This document shows positions 49,604-58,646 of a stretch of 64,000 bases of DNA, piece after piece. Below the pieces are notes generated by a model. It made no database searches, had not been told where the DNA came from, and was given only the letters and a program-made list of their open reading frames with translations. Both the position numbers and the translations under genes were made by a program. The stretch comes from Rhodoferax sp. BAB1 (GTDB lineage: Bacteria; Pseudomonadota; Gammaproteobacteria; Burkholderiales; Burkholderiaceae_C), in NCBI RefSeq assembly GCF_013334205.1, contig NZ_CP054424.1, forward strand, positions 20,001 through 84,000, in the 5' to 3' direction. The first letter of the stretch is position 1; each line of letters begins with the position of its first letter.

Positions 49604-51457
49604 TCAGCTGGCGCCTTCACCGGCCTCGCGCCGGCTCGATACGCCGGGGGTGCTCCCGGGCTGGTAGATCTCGTAGTGGTTGCGCCCGCTGCGTTTGGCG
49701 GTGTACATGGCCTGGTCGGCATGGCTCATCAGGGTCTGGGGATCCTGCCCGTGGTCGGGACAGAGGGCCAGGCCCATGCTGGCCGCCACGGTGACGACCG
49801 GAGAGTCCGGCAGATCTCCCAGGCGCACAGGCAGGGCCACGCTGGCCAGGATCTTCTGCACCAGGTGGTGCAGGTCCGTGTCGTGTTCCACGTCGGCGAA
49901 CAGCAGCACGAATTCATCACCCGCCAGCCGGCAGACCGTGTCGGAAGCGCGCAGCGCTGTCAGCAGGCGACGCGCCACACGCTTGAGCAGCAGGTCACCG
50001 GCATGGTGGCCGTGTGTGTCGTTGACCGCCTTGAAGTGGTCCAGGTCCAGGAAACCGATGGCAAAGCGCGTGCCATGCCGTGCGTGCTGCACGCAGCTGC
50101 GTTCCAGCCGGTCCTGCAGCAGCACACGGTTGGGCAGGCCGGTCAGCGGGTCGTGGGCGGCGTAGTAGCTCAGGGCCTGCAGGCGCTTTTTCTCGGTCAC
50201 GTCCTGCAGCACAGCCAGGCTGTGCAGGGGCTGGCCGTCCTTGTCGTAGAGCCATATGGCCGAGAGCAGCACGTCCAGCACGCGGCCGTCGCGCGCGCGC
50301 ATCTGGTATTCGATGTTGTCGCAGCGGCCGTTGCGCTTGGCTTGCGGAATCACGACATCACGCGCATAACGTGCCGTTTCCGGCGTCATGAACTCGGTCG
50401 TGTGATGGCCCAGCACCTCGCGTTCTTCGTACCCCAGGGTCTGGAGCCAGAGTTCGCTGACGCTGAGGATCCGGCCCTGCGGGTCGATCGAATGCATCAG
50501 GGCCGGTGTGCGCGTGTAGAGCGAGCGAAAGCGCTGCTCGTTGGCGAGCAGATGCCGCATGGCCTGGGTCTGGCCTTCCATCGAGCTCGACAGCAGCAGG
50601 CCGGGCAGCAGGCTGGCGATGACCGAGAGCTGGTAGAGGCCGGGTTCCCACCAGGCGACCGCGGGCGGCGGGACCAGCATGCCCGTGGTGTGCAGCAGTG
50701 CCAGCAGGACCGTGTTGACCAGGGTGGCCAGGGTGGTGACGGCGAAGCTGGTTTGCGTCGCCACCAGAACCAGGCCGATGCTCATCACCACGAAGGGACG
50801 CGGCAGCGTGGTCATGGCCAGCAGGGTGATGGCTGCGCTGAGTACCAGATAAGCGATGGTGCGGGGCTGACGCAGTGACCGGCGCAAAGCGGCCGTGCCG
50901 AGCAGCCAGATGGCCAAGACCAGCGGCAGCACGGCCACGCTGCCGATCAGGCTGCCGGCAAACCACTCGGTCCAGGCTTCGGTAAATGGGTGCGTCGGCG
51001 CTGCGACCAGGGCCGCCCCGACAAAGGCACTGCAGAAGGTGGGCAGCAAGGCGCCCAGCACGAGCACACGACCGAAACGCCCGGGCTGGCGCAGCGTGTC
51101 GGCGTTCATGCCCAGGTGGCGCAGCAGCACGGCTGCCAGCAGCATTTCGGCGGCGTTGCCCGGCACGAAGGCGACGGCATCGAGGCCGGGCTGCAGCGCC
51201 CAGCGCCAGGCACCCGGCAGGGTGCCCAGATTGACCAGCAGGTTGACCAGGCCCAGGGCCAGCAGCATGGGCAGCCAGCGCCGGGACGGCAAGGCCAGCA
51301 GGGCCACGGTGCCGATGGGGTTGGCAAACCAGGGGGCGGCGATCTGGCCCGGCCGGGCCGAGAGCCAGATGGACAGCAGGGCCGCCAGACCGTAAAGCAC
51401 GAGGACCAGCAGGGCCTGGCGCAGTGTGAGCGCTGGTTCGGAGGCGGCGGGGCTCAT
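49604..51457 (-). CDS. MASE1-PAS-GGDEF diguanylate cyclase
   Basis: A 617-residue membrane protein. The N-terminal region (about 10-290) has eight hydrophobic helices of the MASE1 sensor type. A PAS domain follows (about 305-425, NEQRFRSLYTRTPALMHSID), then a GGDEF domain (about 435-595) whose signature reads AGDEF (RLAGDEFVLL); alanine at the first position is seen in many active cyclases. The upstream RxxD inhibitory site is not obvious. The product would be cyclic di-GMP made in response to an unknown membrane signal. The start is ATG 51457 (MSPAASEPALTLRQ); an ATG at 51520 adds 21 unlikely residues. Confidence 0.92.
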   Translation of the reverse strand: MSPAASEPALTLRQALLVLVLYGLAALLSIWLSARPGQIAAPWFANPIGTVALLALPSRRWLPMLLALGLVNLLVNLGTLPGAWRWALQPGLDAVAFVPGNAAEMLLAAVLLRHLGMNADTLRQPGRFGRVLVLGALLPTFCSAFVGAALVAAPTHPFTEAWTEWFAGSLIGSVAVLPLVLAIWLLGTAALRRSLRQPRTIAYLVLSAAITLLAMTTLPRPFVVMSIGLVLVATQTSFAVTTLATLVNTVLLALLHTTGMLVPPPAVAWWEPGLYQLSVIASLLPGLLLSSSMEGQTQAMRHLLANEQRFRSLYTRTPALMHSIDPQGRILSVSELWLQTLGYEEREVLGHHTTEFMTPETARYARDVVIPQAKRNGRCDNIEYQMRARDGRVLDVLLSAIWLYDKDGQPLHSLAVLQDVTEKKRLQALSYYAAHDPLTGLPNRVLLQDRLERSCVQHARHGTRFAIGFLDLDHFKAVNDTHGHHAGDLLLKRVARRLLTALRASDTVCRLAGDEFVLLFADVEHDTDLHHLVQKILASVALPVRLGDLPDSPVVTVAASMGLALCPDHGQDPQTLMSHADQAMYTAKRSGRNHYEIYQPGSTPGVSSRREAGEGAS

Positions 51458-51667
51458 GGCATGGGCTTGCGACGCAGGCGCCTGCGCACGATCAGCATGC
51501 CGACCAGGCGGCGGGGCCATCCGTTCAAGCCTGGACAGAAGTTGGAGACGACTGACATCGACGCGACGACCTCCCCGGCCGTGAGGGAGGAAGTGGGGCT
51601 CCTCCTGTTCCCGCGACTCAGTATACGTAGATTGACGGCTGCGGCCAGCCCGTCGCCCGGCGCCGCT
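51458..51667. other. Intergenic region upstream of the MASE1-GGDEF gene
   Basis: A 210-base gap between two minus-strand genes. It contains a hairpin with arms cctccc (51570-51575) and gggagg (51585-51590), and a tatact-like -10 on the minus strand at 51624-51619 with no good -35. It should hold the promoter for the cyclase gene. No open frame worth reporting. Confidence 0.45.
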
Positions 51668-52453
51668 TCAGGGCGGCAGGTGCTGCAGCAGGGCCTGCGC
51701 GACTTCGGCAAAACCGCCGCCCCGCTCCAGGCGTGTGATGTAGCGCGGCTTGTGGCTGAGCTGGGCCTCGAAACGCCGGATGTTGGCCACACCCACGCTG
51801 TGCGGGAAGTGCTGGAACATCAGCTGGTCGTTGGTGGAGTCGCCCACGTAGACCCAGTGCTCGATTTCCGCATCGAGATCGCGGCCCAGCAGCTCGCGCA
51901 CGATCCAGCGTGCGCCGGCCAGCTTGTCATGCGCGCCGATCCAGCCGTTGATGTGGATGCTGCTGACCGTGGCGTGCAGGCCCTCGCGGCGCATGAGGGC
52001 CACCACCTGGTCGATGCGCTCCGGCGGCAGGTGGCTGAACTCGCTGTGGTCGATGGCGATGTCGGTCTCTCGGCCCGGGCTGTCCTGTGCCAGCGTGGCG
52101 CCGGCCACCTCGCGCAGCACCTGCTGCGCTACCTCTTGCAGGCGGGCGTAGTTCGTGGCGCGCGTGGCCGCGTCTTGCTGGTAGATCTTGCGCGTGCCGC
52201 CGTCCACCAGCGCCACCGCGCCGTTCTCGGCCACGATGGCGTCCACCGGCCAGCTCTGCGCAAAGGGAACGCTCCAGCCCACCGGCCGGCCGGTGACGGG
52301 GATCACGTGCAGGCCGGCCGCGCGCAGCGCGTGCAGGGCCTGCAGCGCGTCAGGGGTGATGGCGCCTTCGGTGGTCAGCGTGTCGTCGATGTCGGTGAGC
52401 ACGCCGTGGATGGTGCGGCGCTGCTCGGCGGGCCAGTCGGATAAGGGGTGCAT
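51668..52453 (-). CDS. HAD-IIB (Cof-type) phosphatase
   Basis: A 261-residue HAD phosphatase with motif I LTDIDDTLT (D21, D23), motif II VIPVTGRPVGW, and the C-terminal motif VYVGDSTNDQLMFQHFPHSVGVANI. The C2-type cap identifies it as a Cof-like or sucrose-phosphate-phosphatase-like enzyme; mannosyl- or glucosylglycerate phosphatases share this layout, and the substrate remains unknown. Start ATG 52453, 51 bases from the divergent alpha/beta hydrolase gene. Confidence 0.9.
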   Translation of the reverse strand: MHPLSDWPAEQRRTIHGVLTDIDDTLTTEGAITPDALQALHALRAAGLHVIPVTGRPVGWSVPFAQSWPVDAIVAENGAVALVDGGTRKIYQQDAATRATNYARLQEVAQQVLREVAGATLAQDSPGRETDIAIDHSEFSHLPPERIDQVVALMRREGLHATVSSIHINGWIGAHDKLAGARWIVRELLGRDLDAEIEHWVYVGDSTNDQLMFQHFPHSVGVANIRRFEAQLSHKPRYITRLERGGGFAEVAQALLQHLPP

Positions 52454-52504
52454 GCGGAGTTCAAGCAAAATCGCAGCCACTTTAACTGAGACGTCCAAAA
52501 CGCT

Positions 52505-53395
52505 ATGAAAGAGAACGAGCTGCCCGTGCAGGGCACCCAGCACTGGGTGTTGCAGGACGAGGTGCGCCTCTTCCTCTGGGAGAAATACCAGGGCAGTCCC
52601 CAGGGCAAGCCCGTGCTGGTGCTGGCCCACGGCTCGGCCACGGCGGGCCGTGAGACCTTCGACCTCAGGGTGCCGGGCCACCCGGAGTACAGCCTGATGG
52701 ACTTTCTGGCCAAGCAGGGCTTCGACGTCTTTGCGCCCGACATGCGGGGCTTCGGCAGCTCCACCAAACCCGAGGGGCATATCACGACCGAGCAGGCCGC
52801 CGGCGATCTGAGTGCCGTGGTCGATTTCATCCTCAAGCTGCGCGGCGTCTCGCAAGTGCACTTGCTGGCCTGGTCCTGGGGCACGCAGTACGGCGGCCAG
52901 TTCGTGATGGCGCATCCCGAAAAGGTAAAGCGTTACGCAGCCTATGCCCAGATGCATGCCAGGAGCCCGGACCTGGAGGCGCGCCGCGAACGGCTGGCGA
53001 CCTTCCAGCGCGCACCGTACATCCGCATCACGGAACAAGGCTGGAAGCTGCGCTTCAACTCCCTCACGCCCCCGGAGGTCAATGACCCGGTGGTGATGGA
53101 CGCTTTCGCCAAGGCCGCCGCTCTGGTCGAGCTCAAATCACCCACGGGTCCGCAGGTGGACCTGCTCACGCGCCAGCCGCTGATCGACGCGAGCAAGATC
53201 ACCGTCCCGACGATGATGATTCACGGCCAGTACGACGACGTGGCGGATCTGCCCGGACTGCTGCCCTTTTTCACGGCGCTGCCGAATCCGGACAAGCAGT
53301 ACACCGTGGTGCCCGAGGGTGGGCACATGCTGCACCTGCAGAAAGGCCATGCGCGCTTGCAGCGCGCGGTGGCGGATTGGTTCGCTGCGCCCTGA
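52505..53395 (+). CDS. Alpha/beta-fold hydrolase
   Basis: A 296-residue alpha/beta hydrolase. The oxyanion region is LAHGSATAG, the nucleophile elbow AWSWG (S124), the acid is probably in MIHGQYDDVADL, and the catalytic histidine H274 lies in EGGHMLHL. The nucleophile context lacks the first glycine of GxSxG, which is tolerated in the fold. No membrane segment or signal peptide is seen. It converges with prfC without a single base between the stops (tgatca). Confidence 0.88.
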   Translation: MKENELPVQGTQHWVLQDEVRLFLWEKYQGSPQGKPVLVLAHGSATAGRETFDLRVPGHPEYSLMDFLAKQGFDVFAPDMRGFGSSTKPEGHITTEQAAGDLSAVVDFILKLRGVSQVHLLAWSWGTQYGGQFVMAHPEKVKRYAAYAQMHARSPDLEARRERLATFQRAPYIRITEQGWKLRFNSLTPPEVNDPVVMDAFAKAAALVELKSPTGPQVDLLTRQPLIDASKITVPTMMIHGQYDDVADLPGLLPFFTALPNPDKQYTVVPEGGHMLHLQKGHARLQRAVADWFAAP

Positions 53396-55027
53396 TCAGC
53401 CCGCGCTCTGCAACGCCAGCCCCGCATGCTCCCGCAGCGGATGGAAATGGATCTTCGGAAACCGCTCCTGCGCCAGCCGCACGTCATACGGTGAGGTGCA
53501 CAGATAAGCCAGCGTATCCGCCGCATCACGCGCCATGCGCGTGGGATAGGCGTCCACAAAAGCCTTGAGCTCGGCCGGTGTGTCGGCGGTGATCCAGCGC
53601 GCGCCGGTGTACTGGCAGCCTTCCAGCCGCACGTCGGCGTCGTACTCGCCCTTCAGGCGGTGCTGCACCACCTCGAACTGCAGTTGGCCGACAGCACCAA
53701 GCAGCATGTTGCCGCCCATCTCGGGGCGGAAGACCTGGATGGCGCCTTCCTCGCCGAGCTGGGCCAGGCCCTGCTGCAGTTGTTTGGTGCGCAGCGGGTT
53801 CTTGAGCACCACAGTCATGAAGAGTTCGGGGGCGAAGAAGGGCAGGCCGGTGTACTGCAGGGCGATGGAGCCGTCGGTGATGGTGTCACCCAGCTGCACG
53901 CCGCCGTGGGTGGTGAAGCCCACGATGTCGCCGGCATAGGCCTCTTCCACCGCCTCGCGGCGCTGGCTCATGAAGGTCACCACGCTGGTGGGGCGCAGCT
54001 CCTTGGCCGAGCGCTGCACCTTGAGCTTCATGCCCGGCGCGTACTTGCCTGAGCAGACGCGCACGAAGGCGATACGGTCGCGGTGGTTGGCGTCCATGTT
54101 CGCCTGCACCTTGAACACCACGCCGGAGAAGGCCTCGTCGTCGGGCTGCATCTCTTTCACGACCGGCTGCTTGTTCACCACCAGCGAGCTGGTGCGCGGG
54201 CCGGGCGAGGGCGCCAGGTCCACCAGCGCGTCCAGCACCTCCATGACACCGAAGTTGTTCACGCCCGAGCCGAAGAACACAGGAGTCTGCTTGCCGGCGA
54301 GGAAGGCTGCGCGGTCAAACGTCGGCGAGGCGCCGGTGGCCAGTTCCATGCTTTCTTCGGCGGCTTCGAACTCGGAGCCGAAGCGCTTGATCAGATTGTC
54401 GCGGTCGCTCAGCGGCACCGTGTCGAAGTCCTGCGGGCGGCGTTCGCTGCCCGATTCGAAGACCGTCATGGCCTGGGTGCGCAGGTTGATGATGCCGCCG
54501 AAGCTCTTGCCCTGGCCGACCGGCCAGGTCATGGGCACGCAGGGCATGCCCAGCTCGCGTTCCACTTCGTCCAGGATGTCCAGCGGGTCGCGCACCTCGC
54601 GGTCCATCTTGTTGACGAAGGTGATGATGGGCGTGTCGCGCTGGCGGCAGACCTCGATCAGGCGGCGGGTCTGAGCCTCCACGCCGTTGGCCGCGTCGAT
54701 CACCATCAGCGCCGAGTCCACAGCGGTCAGCACGCGGTAGGTGTCTTCGGAGAAGTCCTTGTGGCCGGGCGTGTCCAGCAGGTTGATCACGTGGTCGCGG
54801 TACTGCATCTGCATCACCGAGCTGGCCACCGAGATGCCGCGCTGTTTCTCGATTTCCATCCAATCCGAGGTGGCATGGCGCGAGGCCTTGCGCGCCTTCA
54901 CCGAGCCGGCGATCTGGATCGCGCCCGAGAACAGCAGCAGCTTCTCGGTCAGCGTCGTTTTACCGGCGTCGGGGTGCGAGATGATGGCAAAGGTACGGCG
55001 GCGCCGGGTTTCGGGGGCGTAGGACAC
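53396..55027 (-). CDS. prfC: Peptide chain release factor 3
   Basis: Translational GTPase of 543 residues that recycles RF1/RF2 from the ribosome after termination. GTPase motifs: G1 ISHPDAGKTTL (16-26), G3 DTPGHKDF, G4 NKMD. The full RF3 C-terminal part is present (RFPKIHFHPLREH). The start is GTG 55027 (VSYAPETRRRRTFAI); the frame continues upstream for 57 codons but those residues are not RF3-like. It is alone on the minus strand and divergent from the monooxygenase gene. Confidence 0.95.
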   Translation of the reverse strand: MSYAPETRRRRTFAIISHPDAGKTTLTEKLLLFSGAIQIAGSVKARKASRHATSDWMEIEKQRGISVASSVMQMQYRDHVINLLDTPGHKDFSEDTYRVLTAVDSALMVIDAANGVEAQTRRLIEVCRQRDTPIITFVNKMDREVRDPLDILDEVERELGMPCVPMTWPVGQGKSFGGIINLRTQAMTVFESGSERRPQDFDTVPLSDRDNLIKRFGSEFEAAEESMELATGASPTFDRAAFLAGKQTPVFFGSGVNNFGVMEVLDALVDLAPSPGPRTSSLVVNKQPVVKEMQPDDEAFSGVVFKVQANMDANHRDRIAFVRVCSGKYAPGMKLKVQRSAKELRPTSVVTFMSQRREAVEEAYAGDIVGFTTHGGVQLGDTITDGSIALQYTGLPFFAPELFMTVVLKNPLRTKQLQQGLAQLGEEGAIQVFRPEMGGNMLLGAVGQLQFEVVQHRLKGEYDADVRLEGCQYTGARWITADTPAELKAFVDAYPTRMARDAADTLAYLCTSPYDVRLAQERFPKIHFHPLREHAGLALQSAG

Positions 55028-55183
55028 AGGGGTTCCAGAAGCTAGGGGCGGCGCGTGGCGCAGCCAGGATGGAGGAGCGGGTCGCCGACTCTGCCCGGGG
55101 GCAGGCGGCAGCCAGGGTGGCAATTTTAACCGGCCGGTCTTGTACAGTCGCCTGGAAGCAGCTCGCAGCGACAGGAGGCATCC

Positions 55184-56218
55184 ATGGTTCTTCAGCAAAC
55201 ACTGGGCATGGCCTTGCCCCTCATCCAGGCGCCCATGGCCGGCGTGCAGGACAGTGCGCTGGCTGTTGCCGTCTCGAATGCCGGGGGGCTGGGGTCACTG
55301 CCCTGCGCCATGCTCGGGCCGGACGCGATGCGGGCCGAGCTGGGCAAGATCCGCGCGCAGACCGACCGGCCCTACAACGTCAACTTCTTCTGCCATCGTC
55401 CGCCGGCCCCGGATGCGATGCGCGAGGCGCTGTGGCGGCAGAACCTGGCCCACTACTACCGCGAGTTCGACATCGACCCGGCGACCCTGTCCACGGGACC
55501 CGGCCGCCTGCCTTTTGATGCCGCTACGGCTGAACTGCTGGCCGAATTCAAGCCGCCGGTGCTGAGTTTCCATTTCGGCCTGCCCGATGAATCCTTGCTG
55601 GCGCGCGTACGCAGCTGGGGCGCCAAGATCCTGTCCTCGGCGACCACGGTGGACGAGGCGCGCTGGCTGGAGGCGCGCGGCGTGGACGTGATCATTGCCC
55701 AGGGGCTGGAAGCCGGCGGCCACCGCGGCATGTTCCTGAGCGAGGACCTGAGCACCCAGGTCGGCACCTTCGCGCTGCTGCCGCAGGTCGTGCGGGCGGT
55801 GCGGGTGCCGGTGGTCGCCGCCGGCGGCATCAGCGATGCCGCTGGTGTGCGGGCTGCCCTGGCCCTGGGTGCGGCAGGGGTGCAGGTGGGCACGGCCTAC
55901 CTGCTGTGCCCGGAAGCCACCACCAGCGCCGTGCACCGGGCCGCCCTGCAGAGCCCGGCGGCCACGCATACGGCCCTGACCAATCTCTACACCGGCCGCC
56001 CGGCGCGCGGCATCCTGACCCGGCTGATGCGTGAGCAGGGCCCGATGAATGCCATGGCCCCCGCCTTCCCGCTGGCCACGGCGGCAGTGGCCCCCCTGCG
56101 AGCCAAAGCGGAAGCCGCGGGCAACGGGGATTTCTCGCCCCTCTGGGCTGGGCAAAACACCAGTGCTTGCCGTCCGGTGCCGGCGGCGCAGCTGACGCGT
56201 GAGCTGGCCAGCCCTTGA
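55184..56218 (+). CDS. Nitronate monooxygenase (2-nitropropane dioxygenase family)
   Basis: FMN-dependent TIM-barrel enzyme of 344 residues that oxidises alkyl nitronates such as propionate 3-nitronate. The N-terminal PLIQAPMAGVQDS, the FMN/catalytic segment AQGLEAGGHRG near residue 180, and the phosphate-binding VVAAGGISDAAGV and GAAGVQVGTAYL segments are typical. Start ATG 55184, with acaggagg upstream as ribosome-binding site. It lies upstream of the SAH riboswitch unit; the tataat at 56251 indicates a separate promoter for ahcY. Confidence 0.93.
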   Translation: MVLQQTLGMALPLIQAPMAGVQDSALAVAVSNAGGLGSLPCAMLGPDAMRAELGKIRAQTDRPYNVNFFCHRPPAPDAMREALWRQNLAHYYREFDIDPATLSTGPGRLPFDAATAELLAEFKPPVLSFHFGLPDESLLARVRSWGAKILSSATTVDEARWLEARGVDVIIAQGLEAGGHRGMFLSEDLSTQVGTFALLPQVVRAVRVPVVAAGGISDAAGVRAALALGAAGVQVGTAYLLCPEATTSAVHRAALQSPAATHTALTNLYTGRPARGILTRLMREQGPMNAMAPAFPLATAAVAPLRAKAEAAGNGDFSPLWAGQNTSACRPVPAAQLTRELASP

Positions 56219-56250
56219 TCGCTTGACCAGCGCAAAAGCTTCAGGCTCCG

Positions 56251-56256
56251 TATAAT
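56251..56256 (+). promoter_or_regulatory. Probable -10 element for the SAH riboswitch-ahcY unit
   Basis: A perfect tataat lies 10 bases upstream of the SAH aptamer start at 56266, as expected for a transcript that begins at the riboswitch. The nearest ttgacc (56223-56228) is 22 bases away, too far for an ordinary -35, so the -35 is weak or absent. Confidence 0.7.
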
Positions 56257-56265
56257 CACGCCTTT

Positions 56266-56373
56266 CCGAGGAGCGTTGCAGCTCGTCCCGCCTGTTTCAC
56301 CAGGCCGACGGGTGAGGCTCGGAACCCGGGGCTGGGGCTTACCCAGTGCCCCGCCTTCCAACTGCGCTCACCC
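56266..56373 (+). ncRNA. S-adenosylhomocysteine (SAH) riboswitch
   Basis: Matches the SAH aptamer layout: ccgaggagcgttgcag at 56266-56281, a P2-type hairpin with variable loop, then aggctcgg (closing P1: ccgag 56266-56270 with ctcgg 56318-56322), a third hairpin, and aactgcgctca. The gagcg at 56271-56275 can pair with cgctc at 56365-56369 to form the family's pseudoknot. SAH riboswitches activate SAH hydrolase genes when SAH accumulates. The reading region downstream before ahcY is 74 bases. Confidence 0.95.
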
Positions 56374-56447
56374 ACTGGTTTGCTGTGAGGTGAGTCTGCC
56401 TTCCCCTTGCACAGCCAGTGGTGTTCAACCTTTAGCAGGAGTACACC

Positions 56448-57878
56448 ATGAGTGCCGTTCTCAAACCCGCCCAAGACTACGTTGTTGCCGACCTGACGCT
56501 GGCCGACTGGGGCCGCAAGGAAATCCGCATCGCCGAGACCGAGATGCCCGGCCTGATGGCCATCCGCGAAGAGTTCGCGGCCAAGCAGCCCCTGAAGGGC
56601 GCGCGCATCACCGGCTCCCTGCACATGACCATCCAGACAGCGGTGCTGGTGGAAACGCTGGAAGCCCTGGGCGCCGAAGTGCGCTGGGCCTCGTGCAACA
56701 TCTTCTCCACGCAGGACCACGCCGCCGCCGCCCTGGTGGCCAAGGGCACGCCGGTCTTCGCCTACAAGGGCGAGACCCTGAAGGACTACTGGGACTACAC
56801 CCACCGCATCTTCGACTTCGGCCCCAAGGGCGCGGACGGCGAAGGCCCGAACATGATCTTGGACGATGGCGGTGACGCCACCCTGCTGATGCACCTGGGC
56901 AAGAACGCCGAGAAGGATGCCTCGCTGATCGCCAACCCCAAGAGCGAGGAAGAGCGCGAGCTGTTCTCCGCCATCAAGGCCAAGCTGGCCGTGGACCCCA
57001 CCTGGTACAGCCGCAAGGGCGCCCAGATCATCGGCGTGACCGAAGAGACCACCACCGGCGTGCACCGCCTCAAGGAAATGTCCGCCAAGGGCACCCTGAT
57101 GTTCCGCGCCATCAACGTCAACGACTCGGTGACCAAGAGCAAGTTCGACAACCTCTATGGTTGCCGCGAGTCCCTGGTGGACGGCATCAAGCGCGCCACC
57201 GACGTGATGATCGCCGGCAAGGTGGCCTGCGTGGCCGGCTACGGCGACGTGGGCAAGGGCTCGGCCCAGGCCCTGCGCGCCCTCTCCGCCCAGGTCTGGG
57301 TGACCGAGATCGACCCCATCAACGCCCTGCAGGCTGCCATGGAAGGCTACAAGGTCGTGACCATGGAGTACGCCGCCGACAAGGCCGACATCTTCGTGAC
57401 GACGACCGGCAACAAGGACGTCATCACCTATGAGCACATGGCCAAGATGAAAGACCAGGCCATCGTCTGCAACATCGGTCACTTCGACAACGAGATCCAG
57501 GTCGCCACGCTGGAGACCAAGTGCAAGTGGGAAGAGATCAAGCCCCAGGTGGACCACGTGATCTTCCCGGACGGCAAGCGCATCATCCTGCTGGCCAAGG
57601 GCCGCCTGGTGAACCTGGGCTGCGGCACGGGTCACCCGAGCTTCGTGATGAGCTCCTCCTTCGCCAACCAGACCATTGCCCAGATTGAGCTGTTCACGCA
57701 CAGCGATTTCTACGAACAGGGCAAGGTCTATGTGCTGCCCAAGCACCTGGACGAGAAGGTCGCGCGCCTGCACCTGAAGAAGGTCGGCGCCATGCTGACC
57801 GAGCTGAGCGACGAGCAGGCGGCCTACATCGGCGTGCCGAAGCAGGGCCCGTACAAGCCGGATACGTATCGTTATTGA
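56448..57878 (+). CDS. ahcY: Adenosylhomocysteinase
   Basis: A 476-residue NAD-dependent enzyme that splits S-adenosylhomocysteine into adenosine and homocysteine, closing the activated methyl cycle. Seen are the substrate segment [13 protein letters not shown], the NAD-binding motif [13 protein letters not shown], and the C-terminal [18 protein letters not shown] and KPDTYRY. The length, longer than the eukaryotic enzyme because of an inserted segment, is normal for proteobacteria. A caggagt site precedes the ATG. The upstream riboswitch ties expression to SAH level. The stop overlaps the tlyA start by one base (tgatg). Confidence 0.98.
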   Translation: MSAVLKPAQDYVVADLTLADWGRKEIRIAETEMPGLMAIREEFAAKQPLKGARITGSLHMTIQTAVLVETLEALGAEVRWASCNIFSTQDHAAAALVAKGTPVFAYKGETLKDYWDYTHRIFDFGPKGADGEGPNMILDDGGDATLLMHLGKNAEKDASLIANPKSEEERELFSAIKAKLAVDPTWYSRKGAQIIGVTEETTTGVHRLKEMSAKGTLMFRAINVNDSVTKSKFDNLYGCRESLVDGIKRATDVMIAGKVACVAGYGDVGKGSAQALRALSAQVWVTEIDPINALQAAMEGYKVVTMEYAADKADIFVTTTGNKDVITYEHMAKMKDQAIVCNIGHFDNEIQVATLETKCKWEEIKPQVDHVIFPDGKRIILLAKGRLVNLGCGTGHPSFVMSSSFANQTIAQIELFTHSDFYEQGKVYVLPKHLDEKVARLHLKKVGAMLTELSDEQAAYIGVPKQGPYKPDTYRY

Positions 57879-58636
57879 TGCGCATTGATCAACTGCTGGT
57901 CCAGCGCCAACTCGCCAGCACCCGTTCCCAGGCCCAGCGCCTGATCGCGGGTGGGGTGGAGTGGCTGCAGGGCGAGGCGTGGAAACGTGTCGCCAAGAAC
58001 GGCGATGAGGTGCCGGACGACGCGCAGCTGCGCCTGCTCGACGACGCCGAAGCCCGCTACGTTTCGCGTGGTGGCCTCAAGCTGGAGGCCGCGCTCCAGC
58101 GCGTCGGCCTGTCGGTGCAGGGATGCACCTGCCTGGATGTCGGCCAGTCCACCGGCGGCTTCACCGATTGCCTGTTGCAGGCAGGGGCCGAGCGCGTGGT
58201 GGGGCTGGACGTGGGGCAGGCGCAATTGCACGCCAGCCTGCGCGACGATCCCCGCGTGCTCTGCATCGAGAAGGTCAATGCGCGTGACCCCGAGGCGATC
58301 GCCGAGGCCCTGGCTGGGGACGAGGTGCTCGAGACAGGCTTCGACCTGCTGGTGGGGGACCTGTCCTTCATCTCGCAGACCCTGGTGCTGCCGGCCGTGG
58401 TGCCGCTGCTCAAGTCCGGCGGCCACCTGCTGATGCTGGTCAAGCCGCAGTTCGAACTGCAGCCGGGCCAGGTGGGCAAGGGCGGCATCGTGCGCGATGC
58501 CTCGCTCTACGCCTTTGTCGAGCAGCGCCTGCGCGATGCCTGCGCGGCCCTGGACCTGGCGGTGCAGGACTGGTTCGACTCGCCCATCGAGGGCGGCGAC
58601 GGCAACCGCGAATTTTTCATCCACGCCATCAAGTGA
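57878..58636 (+). CDS. tlyA: TlyA-family rRNA 2'-O-ribose methyltransferase (hemolysin-type)
   Basis: A 252-residue protein with an N-terminal S4 RNA-binding domain ([23 protein letters not shown]) and an FtsJ-type SAM-dependent methyltransferase domain. The SAM loop is LDVGQSTGGFTDCLLQ and a later motif is DLLVGDLSFISQTL. TlyA in mycobacteria methylates 16S and 23S rRNA; the older name hemolysin is not supported by the domains. The ATG overlaps the ahcY stop, so it is coupled to SAH hydrolase expression, which fits a SAM-using enzyme whose by-product is SAH. Confidence 0.93.
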   Translation: MRIDQLLVQRQLASTRSQAQRLIAGGVEWLQGEAWKRVAKNGDEVPDDAQLRLLDDAEARYVSRGGLKLEAALQRVGLSVQGCTCLDVGQSTGGFTDCLLQAGAERVVGLDVGQAQLHASLRDDPRVLCIEKVNARDPEAIAEALAGDEVLETGFDLLVGDLSFISQTLVLPAVVPLLKSGGHLLMLVKPQFELQPGQVGKGGIVRDASLYAFVEQRLRDACAALDLAVQDWFDSPIEGGDGNREFFIHAIK

Positions 58637-58646
58637 AGAGGCCGCC

